A stretch of 64,000 nt of DNA, from assembly GCF_000696095.1 (NCBI RefSeq), contig NZ_BAYX01000001.1, positions 620,001-684,000 of the forward strand. Direction: 5' to 3'. Source of the DNA: Rhizobium rhizogenes NBRC 13257. Lineage in GTDB: Bacteria; Pseudomonadota; Alphaproteobacteria; Rhizobiales; Rhizobiaceae. The position numbers were made by a program, and so were the translations under genes. The notes beneath the pieces were generated by a model. It saw only the letters and a list, made by a program, of their open reading frames with translations. It was not told the DNA's origin and made no database searches. Each line of letters begins with the position of its first letter. Within the stretch, counting starts at the first letter, position 1. This document shows, piece after piece, positions 45,827-57,715 of the stretch.

Positions 45827-46846
45827 ATGTCCCCACCAATTGACAGTCGTCCCGTCATCCTGACTGGTGATCGACCCACCGGCCCACTGCATCTCGGCCA
45901 CTATGCTGGTTCTCTGCGAAACCGCGTGGCCCTTCAACACAGCCATCGGCAATACCTGCTTCTCGCAGACACGCAGGCCCTAACCGATAATGCCGATGAT
46001 CCGGACAGGGTTCGTCGCAACGTCCTGGAAGTCGCCTTTGATTATCTCGCCGTGGGAATCGATCCGGCCGAGACCACGATTTGCTTGCAGTCTGCCTTGC
46101 CGGCGCTCGCCGAGTTGACGCTTCTCTATCTGAATTTCGTGACTGTCGGGCGGCTTGAACGCAATCCGACAATCAAGACGGAAATCCAGCTTCGTGGCTT
46201 CGAGCGTGATATCCCGGCAGGATTCCTTTGCTATCCGGTCTCCCAGGCGGCCGACATTACAGCCTTCAAGGCGACGATCGTTCCCGTCGGCGAAGATCAG
46301 GCGCCGTTGATCGAGCAGACCAATGAGATCGTGCGTCGCCTCAACCGACAGGTCGGACGTGAGATTCTTTTCGAAGCCGAGGCGATGATCCCGGCGGTGG
46401 GTCGTCTACCGGGTGTCGATGGCAAGGCGAAGATGAGCAAATCGCAGGGTAACGCTATCCCGCTTTCTGCCTCACCGGACGATATTCGCGAGGCGGTGTT
46501 GCGGATGTACACTGATCCGGATCATCTGCGCGCAGCCGATCCGGGCAAGGTCGAAGGCAACGTCGTCTTCACCTATCTCGATGCGTTCGCCGAGGATCGC
46601 GATTTGGTCGAGGGGTTGAAGGCGCGCTATCGAAAGGGCGGTCTTGGTGACATGACGGTGAAGCGGCATCTTGAGGATGTGCTGCAAGCGCTGCTTGCTC
46701 CGATCCGCGAGAGGCGTGCCCGTTATGCCGGCGATCCGGCTTATGTCCTGGATTTGCTACGGCAGGGAACGCTGAAGGCAAGGGAGCGGACCGAGGCGAC
46801 GGTCGCTGAACTGCGCGCCGCTCTCGGTCTGTTCATATTGACCTGA
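45827..46846 (+). CDS. trpS: Tryptophanyl-tRNA synthetase, probable second isoform
   Basis: A 339-residue class I synthetase charging tRNA-Trp. The HIGH-like motif is in [17 protein letters not shown] and KMSKS is exact in [13 protein letters not shown]. Its sequence style ([29 protein letters not shown]) resembles auxiliary TrpRS forms rather than the usual rhizobial housekeeping enzyme, which in relatives lies elsewhere; that is inferred. The ATG at 45827 was chosen; the frame opens at 45770 inside the terminator. The preceding Trp attenuator suggests control by charged tRNA-Trp. Confidence 0.9.
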   Translation: MSPPIDSRPVILTGDRPTGPLHLGHYAGSLRNRVALQHSHRQYLLLADTQALTDNADDPDRVRRNVLEVAFDYLAVGIDPAETTICLQSALPALAELTLLYLNFVTVGRLERNPTIKTEIQLRGFERDIPAGFLCYPVSQAADITAFKATIVPVGEDQAPLIEQTNEIVRRLNRQVGREILFEAEAMIPAVGRLPGVDGKAKMSKSQGNAIPLSASPDDIREAVLRMYTDPDHLRAADPGKVEGNVVFTYLDAFAEDRDLVEGLKARYRKGGLGDMTVKRHLEDVLQALLAPIRERRARYAGDPAYVLDLLRQGTLKARERTEATVAELRAALGLFILT

Positions 46847-46850
46847 TGAG

Positions 46851-46878
46851 CGGCGCTGTTCCTCGTGCCGTTTTTTTT
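46851..46878 (+). terminator. Probable terminator after trpS
   Basis: Short CGGC/GCCG stem with a 12-base loop followed by eight T. The stem is weak but the T tract is long and lies five bases after the stop codon. Confidence 0.5.
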
Positions 46879-47803
46879 ATTCCGCCAGAGCAACCGCGAT
46901 TTCGGCGGCGAGGCGTGCATTGTTCTCGACCAGCGCGATATTGGTCTTCAGGCTGCGGCCGTCGGTGAGATCGAAGATGGTGCTGAGCAGGTAGGGAGTG
47001 ACCGCCTTGCCGACGATTTCGTCGCGTTCGGCGCTGTCGAGCGCGCGCTCGATGTAGATCTCCATTTCCTCGCGCGGGATCTCGGCTGCTTCCGGCACCG
47101 GATTGGCGATCAGCATGCCGCCGTCGATGCCGAGCTGTTCGCGGGTTGCCTGGAAATTGGCGATCGCCGCTGGGCTGTTCAACGTCAGCGGGCTCGGCAG
47201 GCCGGAGGCGCGCGACCAGAAGGCCGGGAATTCGGCGCTGTCGTAGGTGACGACCGGGACGCCACGGGTTTCCAGAACTTCCAGCGTCTTCGGAATGTCG
47301 AGGATTGCCTTGGCGCCGGCGCAGACGACGATGACGCCGGTGCGGGCGAGTTCTTCCAGGTCGGCTGAGATATCGAAGCTTTCCTCAGCACCGCGATGTA
47401 CGCCGCCGATACCGCCGGTGGCGAAAACCTTGATGCCAGCGCGGGCGGCGGCGATCATTGTCGCGGCAACCGTTGTTGCGCCCGTGCGGCGTTCGGCAAT
47501 GGCGAAGGCGAGGTCGGCGCGCGATACCTTCATCGCGCCCTCGGTCTTGGCGAGCGCTTCGAGCTCTTCCGGCTCCAGGCCGATATGCAGGACGCCATGA
47601 ATGACGGCGATAGTCGCCGGCACGGCGCCTTCCTGGCGGATGATAGCCTCGACGCTCTGTGCCATCTCGATATTGCCGGGATAGGGCATGCCATGGGTGA
47701 TGATGGTCGATTCCAAAGCCACGAGCGGCGCGCCACGCATCTTGGCGGCGGCAACTTCCTTCGAATATGAGATCGGCAGTAGGGGGGAAATGGGCTTGGT
47801 CAT
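46877..47803 (-). CDS. psuG: Pseudouridine-5'-phosphate glycosidase
   Basis: A 308-residue enzyme that splits pseudouridine 5'-phosphate to uracil and ribose 5-phosphate. Hallmarks are ALESTIITHGMPYPGN (catalytic Glu), MKVSRADL (Lys that forms the ring-opened adduct), GATTVAATM, ATGGIGGVHRGAE and SAEFPAFWSR. It is 46 bases downstream of psuK on the same strand, giving a complete pseudouridine salvage pair. Confidence 0.94.
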   Translation of the reverse strand: MTKPISPLLPISYSKEVAAAKMRGAPLVALESTIITHGMPYPGNIEMAQSVEAIIRQEGAVPATIAVIHGVLHIGLEPEELEALAKTEGAMKVSRADLAFAIAERRTGATTVAATMIAAARAGIKVFATGGIGGVHRGAEESFDISADLEELARTGVIVVCAGAKAILDIPKTLEVLETRGVPVVTYDSAEFPAFWSRASGLPSPLTLNSPAAIANFQATREQLGIDGGMLIANPVPEAAEIPREEMEIYIERALDSAERDEIVGKAVTPYLLSTIFDLTDGRSLKTNIALVENNARLAAEIAVALAE

Positions 47804-47849
47804 GGTCTAGTCCAATCGGCTGAAACAGGAAATGCGAAATCAATGCGCT

Positions 47850-48794
47850 TCATGACAGAATTACGGCTTGTGGAACAAGAGCCAACATCGCCTTCAGAAG
47901 CGCGGGCGACAAATTTTCCGCCGTGGCGAAAGGGGATTGCACAGTGATTGCGGCCGCAGCGGTCCCGTGGCGCACGGCCTCGGGAAGATTGTGGCCGGCA
48001 AGCAAAGCGGAAAGAATGCCGGCGGCAAGCGAATCTCCGGCGCCGGTAACATCGGCGACATTGTCGACGACGGGCGGTTGCAGGCTGACGGTGGTGTCGC
48101 CGGAGAAGGCGATCAATTCGCGCTTGCCACGGGTAATCACACCGCTTTTGAGGCCGAGTGCGCGCAGTTCGGCAACCCAATCGCGCGGATCGTCCGGGCG
48201 GCTTTCCGTCAGCGCCGCGGCTTCCGCCTCGTTGAGGAAAAGATGGTCGATGCCGGCAAGGCAGGGCTTCAGGCGCACGACCTTGGCCGGCGAGATCGCG
48301 ATCGCGGCCAATGGCTTGCCGAGGGTGGCTGCGCGGGTGGCAATCGAGCTCAGCGTGTCGGCCGGCAGGTTGGCGTCGCAGAGGATTAGGTCGGTGGCTT
48401 CGAAAGCGTCGCGGATGGCGCGGATCGCCAGCCGGCGCGGCACGAACAGCTTGTAGAGTTCCATGTCGGCGAGCGCGATTACTAGATTGCCGTCGCGCTC
48501 GAGGATCGCCGTGTAGCTCGGCGTCTTGCGGTCAAGGAAGACGAAGGGCTTGTCGTCGACACCGGCATGGTTCGCGGCTTCCGCCACCATTTCGCCTGAG
48601 GGATCGCCGCCGCGTGGCGAGATCAGCCGTACATTGAAGCCGAGGCGGGCGAGATTGCGCGCCGCGTTGAAGCCGCCGCCGCCCGGTTCCTCGAACCAGG
48701 CGCCGGGGTTGCTGGCACCGGGCGCCGTATCGCCGAAAATGCGGCCGCGCCGATCAATATGAGCGCCGCCCAAAACGAGAATCTTCTTCGCCAT
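47850..48794 (-). CDS. psuK: Pseudouridine kinase, PfkB family
   Basis: A 314-residue ribokinase-like enzyme, with PfkB signatures in WFEEPGGGGFNAARNLARLG and the C-terminal DVTGAGDSLAAGILSALL (catalytic Asp and anion hole). Paired with psuG, it should phosphorylate pseudouridine. The ATG at 48794 (MAKKILVLGG) has GAGGAG upstream; the frame extends seven codons more. Confidence 0.9.
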   Translation of the reverse strand: MAKKILVLGGAHIDRRGRIFGDTAPGASNPGAWFEEPGGGGFNAARNLARLGFNVRLISPRGGDPSGEMVAEAANHAGVDDKPFVFLDRKTPSYTAILERDGNLVIALADMELYKLFVPRRLAIRAIRDAFEATDLILCDANLPADTLSSIATRAATLGKPLAAIAISPAKVVRLKPCLAGIDHLFLNEAEAAALTESRPDDPRDWVAELRALGLKSGVITRGKRELIAFSGDTTVSLQPPVVDNVADVTGAGDSLAAGILSALLAGHNLPEAVRHGTAAAAITVQSPFATAENLSPALLKAMLALVPQAVILS

Positions 48795-48948
48795 ATCGAT
48801 CTCCTCAGCGGCCAAAAAGGCGAATCGAAGCGGTTGATAACATGCCGGAAATGGTCGGCGTGGGCACGTAAGTGCTTGGGATGAAAGAAGAAAACAAATG
48901 TAGAACGGAATTCATTTTACCTTTTTCTTTCAATCGCTTGTTGTGGCC

Positions 48949-48977
48949 TTGCGAAATGAGAACAAATAGAGTACACA
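48949..48977 (+). promoter_or_regulatory. recA promoter with LexA (SOS) box
   Basis: TTGCGA and TACACA are 17 bases apart. Overlapping is TTG-N11-CAA (48949-48965), the LexA-binding form described for Rhizobiaceae recA. GAAC-N7-GTAC (48960-48974), one base from the alphaproteobacterial GAAC-N7-GAAC, also overlaps. LexA bound here would cover the -35 and spacer. Confidence 0.75.
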
Positions 48978-49033
48978 ATTCTCATCAGCGGCGACATTGC
49001 TTGAGCGGCTTCAATAACCTAAAGGTGGATCGA

Positions 49034-50119
<1,086 letters not shown>

Positions 50120-50163
50120 CGGTTTCCGGAGCCGTTCCAGGCTTTGATATAGGACTAAAATTC

Positions 50164-50207
50164 AAAACCGGCCGTATTGTCCAAGGGATGTGCGGCCGGT
50201 TTTGTTT
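50164..50207 (+). terminator. recA terminator
   Basis: Perfect 11-bp stem AAAACCGGCCG / CGGCCGGTTTT with an 18-base loop followed by GTTT. It lies between recA and alaS. Confidence 0.85.
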
Positions 50208-50290
50208 GTGCGGCTGGACAGGGCCGGGAGCGAACGATAAAAGCCACTGACTTTGATAGGACTTGCCGAAGGCATACTGAAGGGCCAAAC

Positions 50291-52951
50291 ATGAGCGGTG
50301 TGAATGAAATCCGGTCGACCTTCCTCGACTATTTTAAGAAGAACGGTCACGAGATCGTGCCGTCGAGCCCGCTCGTGCCGCGCAACGATCCGACATTGAT
50401 GTTCACCAATGCCGGCATGGTGCAGTTCAAGAATGTCTTCACTGGCCTGGAGCAGCGTCCCTATACGACGGCGTCGACCGCGCAGAAATGCGTGCGCGCC
50501 GGCGGTAAGCATAACGACCTCGATAATGTCGGCTATACCGCCCGTCACCACACCTTCTTCGAAATGCTCGGCAATTTCTCCTTTGGCGACTATTTCAAGG
50601 AGCGGGCCATCGAGCTCGCCTGGAACCTGATCACCAAGGAATTCGGCCTCGACGCCAAGCGCCTGCTGGTGACGGTCTACCACACTGACGACGACGCCTT
50701 TAACCTCTGGAAGAAGATCGCCGGTCTCTCGGACGACAAGATCATCCGTATCCCCACCAGCGACAATTTCTGGGCGATGGGCGATACCGGCCCGTGCGGC
50801 CCGTGCTCTGAAATCTTCTACGACCATGGCGATCATATCTGGGGCGGACCTCCCGGCTCGCCGGAAGAGGATGGCGACCGTTTCATCGAGATCTGGAATC
50901 TCGTTTTCATGCAGTTCGAGCAGATCACCAAGCAGGAGCGGGTCGACCTGCCGCGTCCGTCGATCGACACCGGCATGGGTCTCGAGCGCGTTGCCGCCGT
51001 GTTGCAGGGCAAGCATGACAATTATGACATCGACCTGTTCCGGGCGCTGATCGAGGCTTCGGAAGAGGCAACCGGCGTCAAGGCCGAGGGCGAGCATCGC
51101 GCCAGCCATCGCGTCATCGCCGACCACCTGCGTTCCTCCGCCTTCCTGATCGCCGACGGCGTGCTGCCGTCGAACGAAGGTCGCGGTTACGTGCTTCGCC
51201 GCATCATGCGCCGCGCCATGCGCCATGCGCAGTTGCTGGGCGCCAAGGAACCGTTGATGTGGAGGCTGTTGCCGGCGCTGGTGCAGCAAATGGGCCGCGC
51301 CTATCCCGAGCTGGTGCGCGCTGAGGCGCTGACCTCCGAAACGCTGAAGCTCGAAGAGACTCGTTTCCGCAAGACGCTGGAACGCGGTCTGTCGCTGCTG
51401 AACGATGCCACTTCGACGCTGCACAAGGGTGACAGCCTCGATGGCGAAACCGCTTTCAAGCTCTATGACACCTATGGCTTCCCGCTGGACCTGACGCAGG
51501 ATGCGCTGCGCGCCCGCGGCATCGGCGTCGATATTTCGAGCTTCACCGATGCGATGGAGCGGCAGAAGGCCGAGGCACGTTCGCACTGGACCGGCTCGGG
51601 CGACAAGGCGACCGAAACCATCTGGTTCGAGCTCAAGGAAAAGCACGGCGCCACCGAGTTCCTCGGTTATGATACGGAAGTTGCCGAAGGCGTCATCCAG
51701 GCGATCGTCAAGGACGGCGTTGCCGTCGACAGCGCGTCCGCCGGCGACAAAGTGCAGATCATCGTCAACCAGACGCCGTTTTATGGCGAATCCGGCGGTC
51801 AGATGGGTGATACCGGCGTGATTTCCAGCGATACCGGCAAGCTTGCGGTCAGCGATACGCAGAAGAAGGGCGAGGGCCTGTTCGTGCATATCGCCACGGT
51901 TTCGGACGGCACGATCAAGACCGGGGACGCCGTTGTTCTGACGGTCGATCACAATAGGCGTTCGCGCCTGCGCGCCAACCATTCGGCAACTCACCTGTTG
52001 CATGAAGCGCTGCGCGAGGTGCTGGGCACCCATGTGGCGCAGAAGGGCTCGCTGGTCGCGCCTGAGCGCCTGCGCTTCGACGTTTCGCATCCGAAGCCGA
52101 TGTCGGCTGAGGAGCTGAAGATCGTTGAAGATATGGCCAACGAGATCGTGCTGCAGAATTCACCGGTCACGACCCGCCTGATGAGCGTCGACGATGCCAT
52201 TGCCGAAGGTGCGATGGCGCTGTTCGGCGAGAAGTATGGTGATGAAGTGCGCGTCGTGTCCATGGGGCAGGGCGTGCGCGGTGCGAAGGCCGGCAAGCCT
52301 TATTCCATCGAGCTTTGCGGCGGCACGCATGCCTCCGCGACCGGTCAGATCGGCCTTATCCGCATCCTGGGCGATAGCGCAGTCGGCGCCGGCGTGCGCC
52401 GCATCGAGGCAGTCACCGGCGAATCCGCTCGTGATTACCTGGCCGAACAGGATGACCGCGTGAAGGCGCTTGCCACCGCGCTGAAGGTGCAGCCGACCGA
52501 TGTCGTTTCGCGTGTCGAAGCGCTGATGGATGAGCGCCGCAAGCTGGAGCGTGAACTGGCGGACGCCAAGCGCAAGCTCGCCATGGGCGGCGGCCAGGGC
52601 GGCTCGGCCGATGCAGTCCGCGACATCAACGGCGTCAAGTTCCTCGGCAAGGCCATTTCCGGCGTTGATCCGAAGGATCTGAAGGGTCTTGCCGATGAGG
52701 GCAAGACCAGCCTCGGCTCCGGCGTCGTCGCGCTGATCGGCGTTTCCGAAGACGGCAAGGCCAGCGCGGTTGTTGCCGTCACCGACGATCTGATCGGCCG
52801 CTTCAGCGCCGTCGATCTCGTCCGCATCGCCTCTGCCGCCCTCGGCGGCAAGGGTGGTGGCGGTCGTCCCGACATGGCCCAGGCCGGTGGACCGGATGGT
52901 GCAAAGGCGGATGAGGCTGTTGAAGCGGTTGCTGTGGCACTCGCTGGCTAA
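50291..52951 (+). CDS. alaS: Alanyl-tRNA synthetase
   Basis: An 886-residue class II synthetase. The catalytic core shows the AlaX start [14 protein letters not shown], motif 2 region [22 protein letters not shown], and [12 protein letters not shown]; the editing domain has the zinc ligands HSATHLLH and CGGTH. The C-terminal C-Ala domain contains [22 protein letters not shown]. The ATG at 50291 fits the family; the frame runs upstream through the recA terminator. Confidence 0.96.
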   Translation: MSGVNEIRSTFLDYFKKNGHEIVPSSPLVPRNDPTLMFTNAGMVQFKNVFTGLEQRPYTTASTAQKCVRAGGKHNDLDNVGYTARHHTFFEMLGNFSFGDYFKERAIELAWNLITKEFGLDAKRLLVTVYHTDDDAFNLWKKIAGLSDDKIIRIPTSDNFWAMGDTGPCGPCSEIFYDHGDHIWGGPPGSPEEDGDRFIEIWNLVFMQFEQITKQERVDLPRPSIDTGMGLERVAAVLQGKHDNYDIDLFRALIEASEEATGVKAEGEHRASHRVIADHLRSSAFLIADGVLPSNEGRGYVLRRIMRRAMRHAQLLGAKEPLMWRLLPALVQQMGRAYPELVRAEALTSETLKLEETRFRKTLERGLSLLNDATSTLHKGDSLDGETAFKLYDTYGFPLDLTQDALRARGIGVDISSFTDAMERQKAEARSHWTGSGDKATETIWFELKEKHGATEFLGYDTEVAEGVIQAIVKDGVAVDSASAGDKVQIIVNQTPFYGESGGQMGDTGVISSDTGKLAVSDTQKKGEGLFVHIATVSDGTIKTGDAVVLTVDHNRRSRLRANHSATHLLHEALREVLGTHVAQKGSLVAPERLRFDVSHPKPMSAEELKIVEDMANEIVLQNSPVTTRLMSVDDAIAEGAMALFGEKYGDEVRVVSMGQGVRGAKAGKPYSIELCGGTHASATGQIGLIRILGDSAVGAGVRRIEAVTGESARDYLAEQDDRVKALATALKVQPTDVVSRVEALMDERRKLERELADAKRKLAMGGGQGGSADAVRDINGVKFLGKAISGVDPKDLKGLADEGKTSLGSGVVALIGVSEDGKASAVVAVTDDLIGRFSAVDLVRIASAALGGKGGGGRPDMAQAGGPDGAKADEAVEAVAVALAG

Positions 52952-52977
52952 GATACGGATTTAATTTCACTATTGAT

Positions 52978-53009
52978 AAACGGCGGGGGCGAATAACTCC
53001 TGCCGTTTT
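52978..53009 (+). terminator. Probable alaS terminator
   Basis: 12-bp stem AAACGGCGGGGG / CTCCTGCCGTTT with two G-U pairs, a 7-base loop and a short T run. Confidence 0.6.
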
Positions 53010-53087
53010 GCTATGCTCGAAACTCAGCAGGATTTGTCAAATCGAGATATGGTTCCTTGGGGCCGATCGATTTGCAAGGGGGCTGAC

Positions 53088-53939
53088 ATGAACGACGAAA
53101 CGGCATGGGCGCTTTATGAAACCCGTCTGCGGCGGGTTTCTGCCTATATCCATGAGCATCTGGACGAAGAGCTCGATATGGAGAGACTTGCCGAGATTGC
53201 CTGCATGTCCAGCTATCATTGGCACAGGATCTATCGGGCGATCTATGGCGAGACGGCGGCTGCCACCGTCAAACGGTTGCGGCTGCATCGCGCCGCCGGC
53301 GATCTCGTCAACACCGATCTTGCCGTCAACGACATTGCAAAGCGGTCGGGCTATCCCAACCTCCAATCGTTCAACCGTATCTTCAAATCCGTCTACGGCA
53401 TGCCGCCGGCGCGATATCGGAATGAGGGAAGTCACACGATCTTCGAACCCAGCACCCAAGGAAGGATCAAGCTCATGTTCGACGTCACGCTTCGCACCAT
53501 TCCCTCGCTCTCGCTGATCGGGGTTTCCCATACCGGTCCCTACATGCAGATCGGCCAGGCTTTCGAAATCCTGTTCGGTACGCTCTATGCCCGTAGCCTT
53601 GCCAGGCCCGATATGCGGATGATTGGCGTCTATCTCGATGATCCGGATGTCGTCCCGGCGGAGAAGCTGCGCTCCTATGCTTGCGTCAATGCCAGCGAGG
53701 AGGTCGCCGCCAACGCTCCGCTGGAGCGTCGGACGGTCGATGGTGGCGAATACGCCGTGCTGCGGCACAAAGGCCCCTATGCCGATATGTACAAGGCCTA
53801 TCAGTGGCTCTACGCCGAATGGCTGCCCGCTTCCGGTCGTCAGCTGCGCGACGCGGTGATGTTCGAGGAATACCTCAACAATCCGCGCGACGTGCAGCCG
53901 ACGGAATTATTGACCGAGATCTACATGCCGCTGCAATAG
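53088..53939 (+). CDS. AraC-family regulator with GyrI-like effector domain
   Basis: About 283 residues. The N-terminal two helix-turn-helix region (10-110) has the AraC signature DIAKRSGYPNLQSFNRIFKSVYGMPPARYR. The C-terminal part from about 130 (FDVTLRTIPSLSLIGVSHTGPYMQIGQAF) is a GyrI-like small-molecule binding domain, as in Rob and related multidrug-response activators. The ATG at 53088 has AAGGGG upstream. Target genes unknown. Confidence 0.87.
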   Translation: MNDETAWALYETRLRRVSAYIHEHLDEELDMERLAEIACMSSYHWHRIYRAIYGETAAATVKRLRLHRAAGDLVNTDLAVNDIAKRSGYPNLQSFNRIFKSVYGMPPARYRNEGSHTIFEPSTQGRIKLMFDVTLRTIPSLSLIGVSHTGPYMQIGQAFEILFGTLYARSLARPDMRMIGVYLDDPDVVPAEKLRSYACVNASEEVAANAPLERRTVDGGEYAVLRHKGPYADMYKAYQWLYAEWLPASGRQLRDAVMFEEYLNNPRDVQPTELLTEIYMPLQ

Positions 53940-53985
53940 CGGCACGTAGTCTCGCTTGAGAGAATGGCTGTAGAGCTTTGTCTTT

Positions 53986-54612
53986 TCAGCCATTCGCCTG
54001 TTTCGGCATCGCCGCATTGTCGATTTCGTTGCCGCGGCGATAGGCATCGCGGTCGCTCACGCGGTTCCAGTAATCGATGTAGGCCGGCCGCTTTTCGATC
54101 GTGCCGAAATTGAGACCCCAGCCGACATGGGAGCCGACATAGACGTCAGCGGCCGTGAAACGGTCGCCTGCAATGTAGGGTGAAGCGGTGACCGCCTGCT
54201 CCAGCGTGTCGAAGACATTGTCCAGGCTGCCGCAGCCAGCCATGCGCAGGCGCTCGGTCGGAATTTCGAAGCCGAGGGCACGATTGGTGACGGCCATCTC
54301 CATCGGCCCGGCGGCGAAGAACATCCAGCGGAAATAGCGGCCACGTTCAGCGGCGGTGGGCGCGAGGCCCGCCTGCGGAAAGGTTTCGGCCAGATAGGCG
54401 CAGATGGCAGCACCTTCGGTAACGACGGTATCGCCGTGCTTGATCGCCGGCACCTTGCCCATGGGGTTCACTGAAAGATACTCGGCGGCCTTCATCGTCG
54501 TGCCGAAATCGAGATATTCGGTGCGATAGGGCACACCGATCTCCTCCAGCATCCAGCGGGCGATGCGTCCGCGCGACATCGGATTGGTGTAGAAAACGAG
54601 TTCCTCGGTCAT
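53986..54612 (-). CDS. Glutathione S-transferase family protein
   Basis: A 208-residue protein with the N-terminal thioredoxin fold (ELVFYTNPMSRGRIARWMLEEIGVPY, the active-site Ser after Pro-Met) and the cis-Pro loop NPMGKVPAIKHGDTVVTEGAAICAYLAE, then the all-helical domain with DRFTAADVYVGSHV. It binds glutathione; its electrophile or other role is unknown. Confidence 0.87.
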   Translation of the reverse strand: MTEELVFYTNPMSRGRIARWMLEEIGVPYRTEYLDFGTTMKAAEYLSVNPMGKVPAIKHGDTVVTEGAAICAYLAETFPQAGLAPTAAERGRYFRWMFFAAGPMEMAVTNRALGFEIPTERLRMAGCGSLDNVFDTLEQAVTASPYIAGDRFTAADVYVGSHVGWGLNFGTIEKRPAYIDYWNRVSDRDAYRRGNEIDNAAMPKQANG

Positions 54613-54680
54613 GCGTTCCTCCCTTTTATTCTGCCATTCTTGTCATCCGTAGCGGGCGGCGGCAAGTTTTTCCGGCAAAA

Positions 54681-54708
54681 GAAAACCCGGCGCTGAGGCC
54701 GGGTTTTC
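54681..54708 (-). terminator. icd terminator
   Basis: Perfect 10-bp stem GAAAACCCGG / CCGGGTTTTC with an 8-base loop; on the minus strand the tail is TTTTCTTTT. It lies 24 bases after the icd stop. Confidence 0.88.
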
Positions 54709-54731
54709 ATAAGCTTTGCTGTTGCCGAGGC

Positions 54732-55946
54732 TTAGGCAGCCATGGCCTTCTGCAGGTTCTCGTCGATCTTGTCGAGGAAGGCAGTGGTGGAGAGCCACGG
54801 CTGGTCGGGACCGATCAGCAGCGCCAGATCCTTGGTCATGTAGCCGGATTCGACGGTATCGACGCACACGGTTTCGAGGGTCGCGGCGAACTTGGCGAGT
54901 TCGGCATTGTCGTCGAGCTTGGCGCGATGTGCGAGGCCGCGGGTCCAGGCGAAGATCGAGGCGATCGAGTTCGTCGAGGTTTCCTGGCCCTTCTGGTGTT
55001 GACGGTAGTGGCGGGTAACCGTGCCGTGAGCAGCTTCGGCTTCAACCGTCTTGCCATCCGGCGTCAAGAGAACCGAGGTCATCAGGCCGAGCGAGCCGAA
55101 GCCCTGGGCGACCGTGTCGGACTGGACGTCGCCGTCGTAGTTCTTGCAGGCCCAGACGTAGCCGCCGGACCACTTGAGCGCGGAAGCGACCATGTCGTCG
55201 ATCAGGCGGTGTTCGTAGGTGATGCCGACTTCGTCGAACTTCGCCTTGAATTCGCTCTGGTAGATCTCTTCGAAGATATCCTTGAAGCGGCCGTCATAGG
55301 CCTTGAGGATGGTGTTCTTGGTCGAGAGGTAGACCGGCCACTTGCGCATCAGGCCGTACATCATCGAGGCACGAGCGAATTCGCGGATCGATTCGTCGAG
55401 GTTGTACATGGCCATGGCCACGCCGGCGCCCGGAGCGTCGAAGACTTCCTTCTCGATGACCGCGCCGTCTTCGCCGACGAACTTGATGGTCAGCTTGCCC
55501 TTGCCGGGGAACTTGAAGTCGGTCGCGCGGTATTGGTCGCCGAAGGCATGACGGCCGACGACGATCGGCTTGGTCCAGCCCGGAACCAGGCGCGGTACGT
55601 TCTTGCAGATGATCGGCTCGCGGAAGATGACGCCGCCGAGAATGTTGCGGATCGTGCCGTTCGGGCTCTTCCACATCTGCTTGAGGTTGAATTCCTTGAC
55701 GCGGTCTTCATCCGGCGTGATCGTCGCGCACTTGATGCCAACGCCGTGCTTCTTGATGGCGTTGGCGGCGTCGACGGTGACCTGGTCGTTGGTCGCATCG
55801 CGGTTTTCGACCGAGAGGTCGTAATAGTCGATATCGATATCGAGGTAGGGATGGATCAGTTTGTCTTTGATAAACTGCCAGATGATGCGAGTCATCTCGT
55901 CGCCATCGAGATCGGCAACGGGGTTAGCGACCTTGATCTTCTTCAT
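54732..55946 (-). CDS. icd: NADP-dependent isocitrate dehydrogenase
   Basis: A 404-residue TCA-cycle enzyme of the eukaryotic-like dimeric class: start [25 protein letters not shown], catalytic YDLSVENRD and the metal-binding [28 protein letters not shown], cofactor region [22 protein letters not shown]. Alphaproteobacteria use this class. A 233-base gap before the divergent secreted-protein gene holds its promoter; I could not define it. Confidence 0.95.
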   Translation of the reverse strand: MKKIKVANPVADLDGDEMTRIIWQFIKDKLIHPYLDIDIDYYDLSVENRDATNDQVTVDAANAIKKHGVGIKCATITPDEDRVKEFNLKQMWKSPNGTIRNILGGVIFREPIICKNVPRLVPGWTKPIVVGRHAFGDQYRATDFKFPGKGKLTIKFVGEDGAVIEKEVFDAPGAGVAMAMYNLDESIREFARASMMYGLMRKWPVYLSTKNTILKAYDGRFKDIFEEIYQSEFKAKFDEVGITYEHRLIDDMVASALKWSGGYVWACKNYDGDVQSDTVAQGFGSLGLMTSVLLTPDGKTVEAEAAHGTVTRHYRQHQKGQETSTNSIASIFAWTRGLAHRAKLDDNAELAKFAATLETVCVDTVESGYMTKDLALLIGPDQPWLSTTAFLDKIDENLQKAMAA

Positions 55947-56179
55947 GCTTCTGCCTCGTTTAAGCTGATGGGAGCGGATGTCCCCGTGAGTGATATGAAG
56001 TCTCGAGCGCTATAGCATCGCAAGTTCCGAACGCAAAGCCAAAGAGGCGCCAAAGAGGCGTTTTTGCTCATCAGATCCTCCTCATCGCGCGGTTTGCTTT
56101 TCCGGGGCGGACCATTGCCAAAGCGATGGATGCGGCTAATGTCGCGCGCATGCTTCGCTGATCATTACGGATTCTTATC

Positions 56180-56761
56180 ATGCAGAAAATTGCCGCTGCC
56201 GCGCTTCTCGCTGTTTTTCTTCCCCTCTCGCTCAGTGCAGGCCCGGCTGCTGCGGCTGATGTGACGACGCCGGTCAAGGCAGTGATGGACGCTACCGTTT
56301 CCAACTGGGCGGGCGGCGACAGCGACTGGCAGGATATTTTCGACGAGAGCAAGCTGGATGAGCGCTACAGCAAGGATCTCATTGCGAAATACAAGGCGGC
56401 GGCGCAGTTTCCAGCCGTTGACGAAGACGGTATTTCGCCCTTCGACTATGATGTCATTGTCGGCGGTCAGGATGCGTGTCCATTACAGGATATGAATATC
56501 GCCGCGCAGGCCCCCAAGGGTGATACGACGGAGGTGGTCGCGACCTTCAAGTCGTTGGCTTGCCAGGGCTCTGACGCCAACAGTCAGGCGGTGACCACGG
56601 TACGTTTCGAGGTCATTCAGGAGGCAGGCAAGCCGGTCATCGACGACATCATCACCGTCGACGAGGGCGGTCAGTCCAATTCGCTGAAATCCGTCATGCA
56701 GGATATCGTCAAGCAGCAGCAGTCGGCGGATCAGCAGCAGAAACAGCCGGATCAGAAATAG
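56180..56761 (+). CDS. Exported protein of unknown function (DUF3828-like)
   Basis: A 193-residue protein with a clear signal peptide (MQKIAAAALLAVFLPLSLS, cleavage near AAA-DV). The mature part contains FDYDVIVGGQDACPLQDM and TTVRFEVIQEAGKPVIDDI, suggesting a nuclear-transport-factor-2-like/DUF3828 fold, and ends in a Gln-rich tail with repeated QQ. Function unknown; it is conserved-looking in codon use and unlikely to be spurious. Confidence 0.7.
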   Translation: MQKIAAAALLAVFLPLSLSAGPAAAADVTTPVKAVMDATVSNWAGGDSDWQDIFDESKLDERYSKDLIAKYKAAAQFPAVDEDGISPFDYDVIVGGQDACPLQDMNIAAQAPKGDTTEVVATFKSLACQGSDANSQAVTTVRFEVIQEAGKPVIDDIITVDEGGQSNSLKSVMQDIVKQQQSADQQQKQPDQK

Positions 56762-56872
56762 TCTCCGTTTCGGACTGAGCGGCCCGAGGCTCAAAAGTCT
56801 TGCCGATTGCCGCCTGTCTCGTTATTGCGACCATGATTTGCGCGATAAGGTGCGCGCGTAGGGAAAGGCGTC

Positions 56873-57715
56873 ATGGCAGGCACGAATAGCGAGCGTCAAC
56901 TTCTGGCCGAAGGGCCGGCCGTCATTCTGGTCGAGCCGCAGATGGGCGAGAATATCGGTATGGTGGCGCGCGCCATGGCGAATTTCGGCCTCGCCGAGCT
57001 TCGCCTCGTCAACCCGCGCGACGGCTGGCCGAACGAACGGGCGCAGGCGACCGCCTCCAAGGCCGATCACATCATCGAAGCGACCAAGGTCTACGACACG
57101 CTGGAGCAGGCGGTCGCCGATCTCAATTTCGTCTATGCGACGACGGCGCGCGAGCGTGACGGCTTCAAGCCGGTGCGGTCGCCGGTGGTTGCTGCCGAGA
57201 CGCTTCGGGCGAGATTCAAGGCAGGCGAGGGTACCGGCATCCTTTTCGGTCGCGAACGCTGGGGGCTGACGAACGAGGAAGTTGCGCTGGCCGACGAGAT
57301 CGTGACCTTTCCCGTCAATCCCGCTTTTGCCTCGCTGAACATCGCTCAGGCCGTGCTGCTGATGTCCTATGAATGGATGAAGACCGGCATGGAAGATGTC
57401 GCCGCCGTGCCGTTCCAGGCGACGGAGCAGCGGCCCTCGACCAAGGAGCAGCTCTTCGGTCTGTTCGATCAGCTAGAAGAGGCGTTGGATGCGCGCAACT
57501 ATTTCCATCCTGCCGGGAAAAAGCCCAAAATGATCGACAATCTGCGCGCAGTCCTCTCGCGCCGGGCGTTTACCGAACAGGAAATCAGCGTCTTGCGCGG
57601 CGTGATCTCGTCCCTCGACCGCTTCACGCGAAAATCTCCGCGCGGCAGCGGCTCACATCCCAGATCCTCCGCTGCACCGAAGGAACCCACAAGCGATGAC
57701 AGCAACGGCGAATGA
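56873..57715 (+). CDS. trmJ: tRNA (cytidine/uridine-2'-O)-methyltransferase TrmJ
   Basis: A 280-residue SPOUT methyltransferase that modifies position 32 of tRNA with S-adenosylmethionine. Motifs: [35 protein letters not shown] at the start, [12 protein letters not shown] in motif 2, and [19 protein letters not shown] in the knot. Its end overlaps murI by 20 bases. Confidence 0.92.
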   Translation: MAGTNSERQLLAEGPAVILVEPQMGENIGMVARAMANFGLAELRLVNPRDGWPNERAQATASKADHIIEATKVYDTLEQAVADLNFVYATTARERDGFKPVRSPVVAAETLRARFKAGEGTGILFGRERWGLTNEEVALADEIVTFPVNPAFASLNIAQAVLLMSYEWMKTGMEDVAAVPFQATEQRPSTKEQLFGLFDQLEEALDARNYFHPAGKKPKMIDNLRAVLSRRAFTEQEISVLRGVISSLDRFTRKSPRGSGSHPRSSAAPKEPTSDDSNGE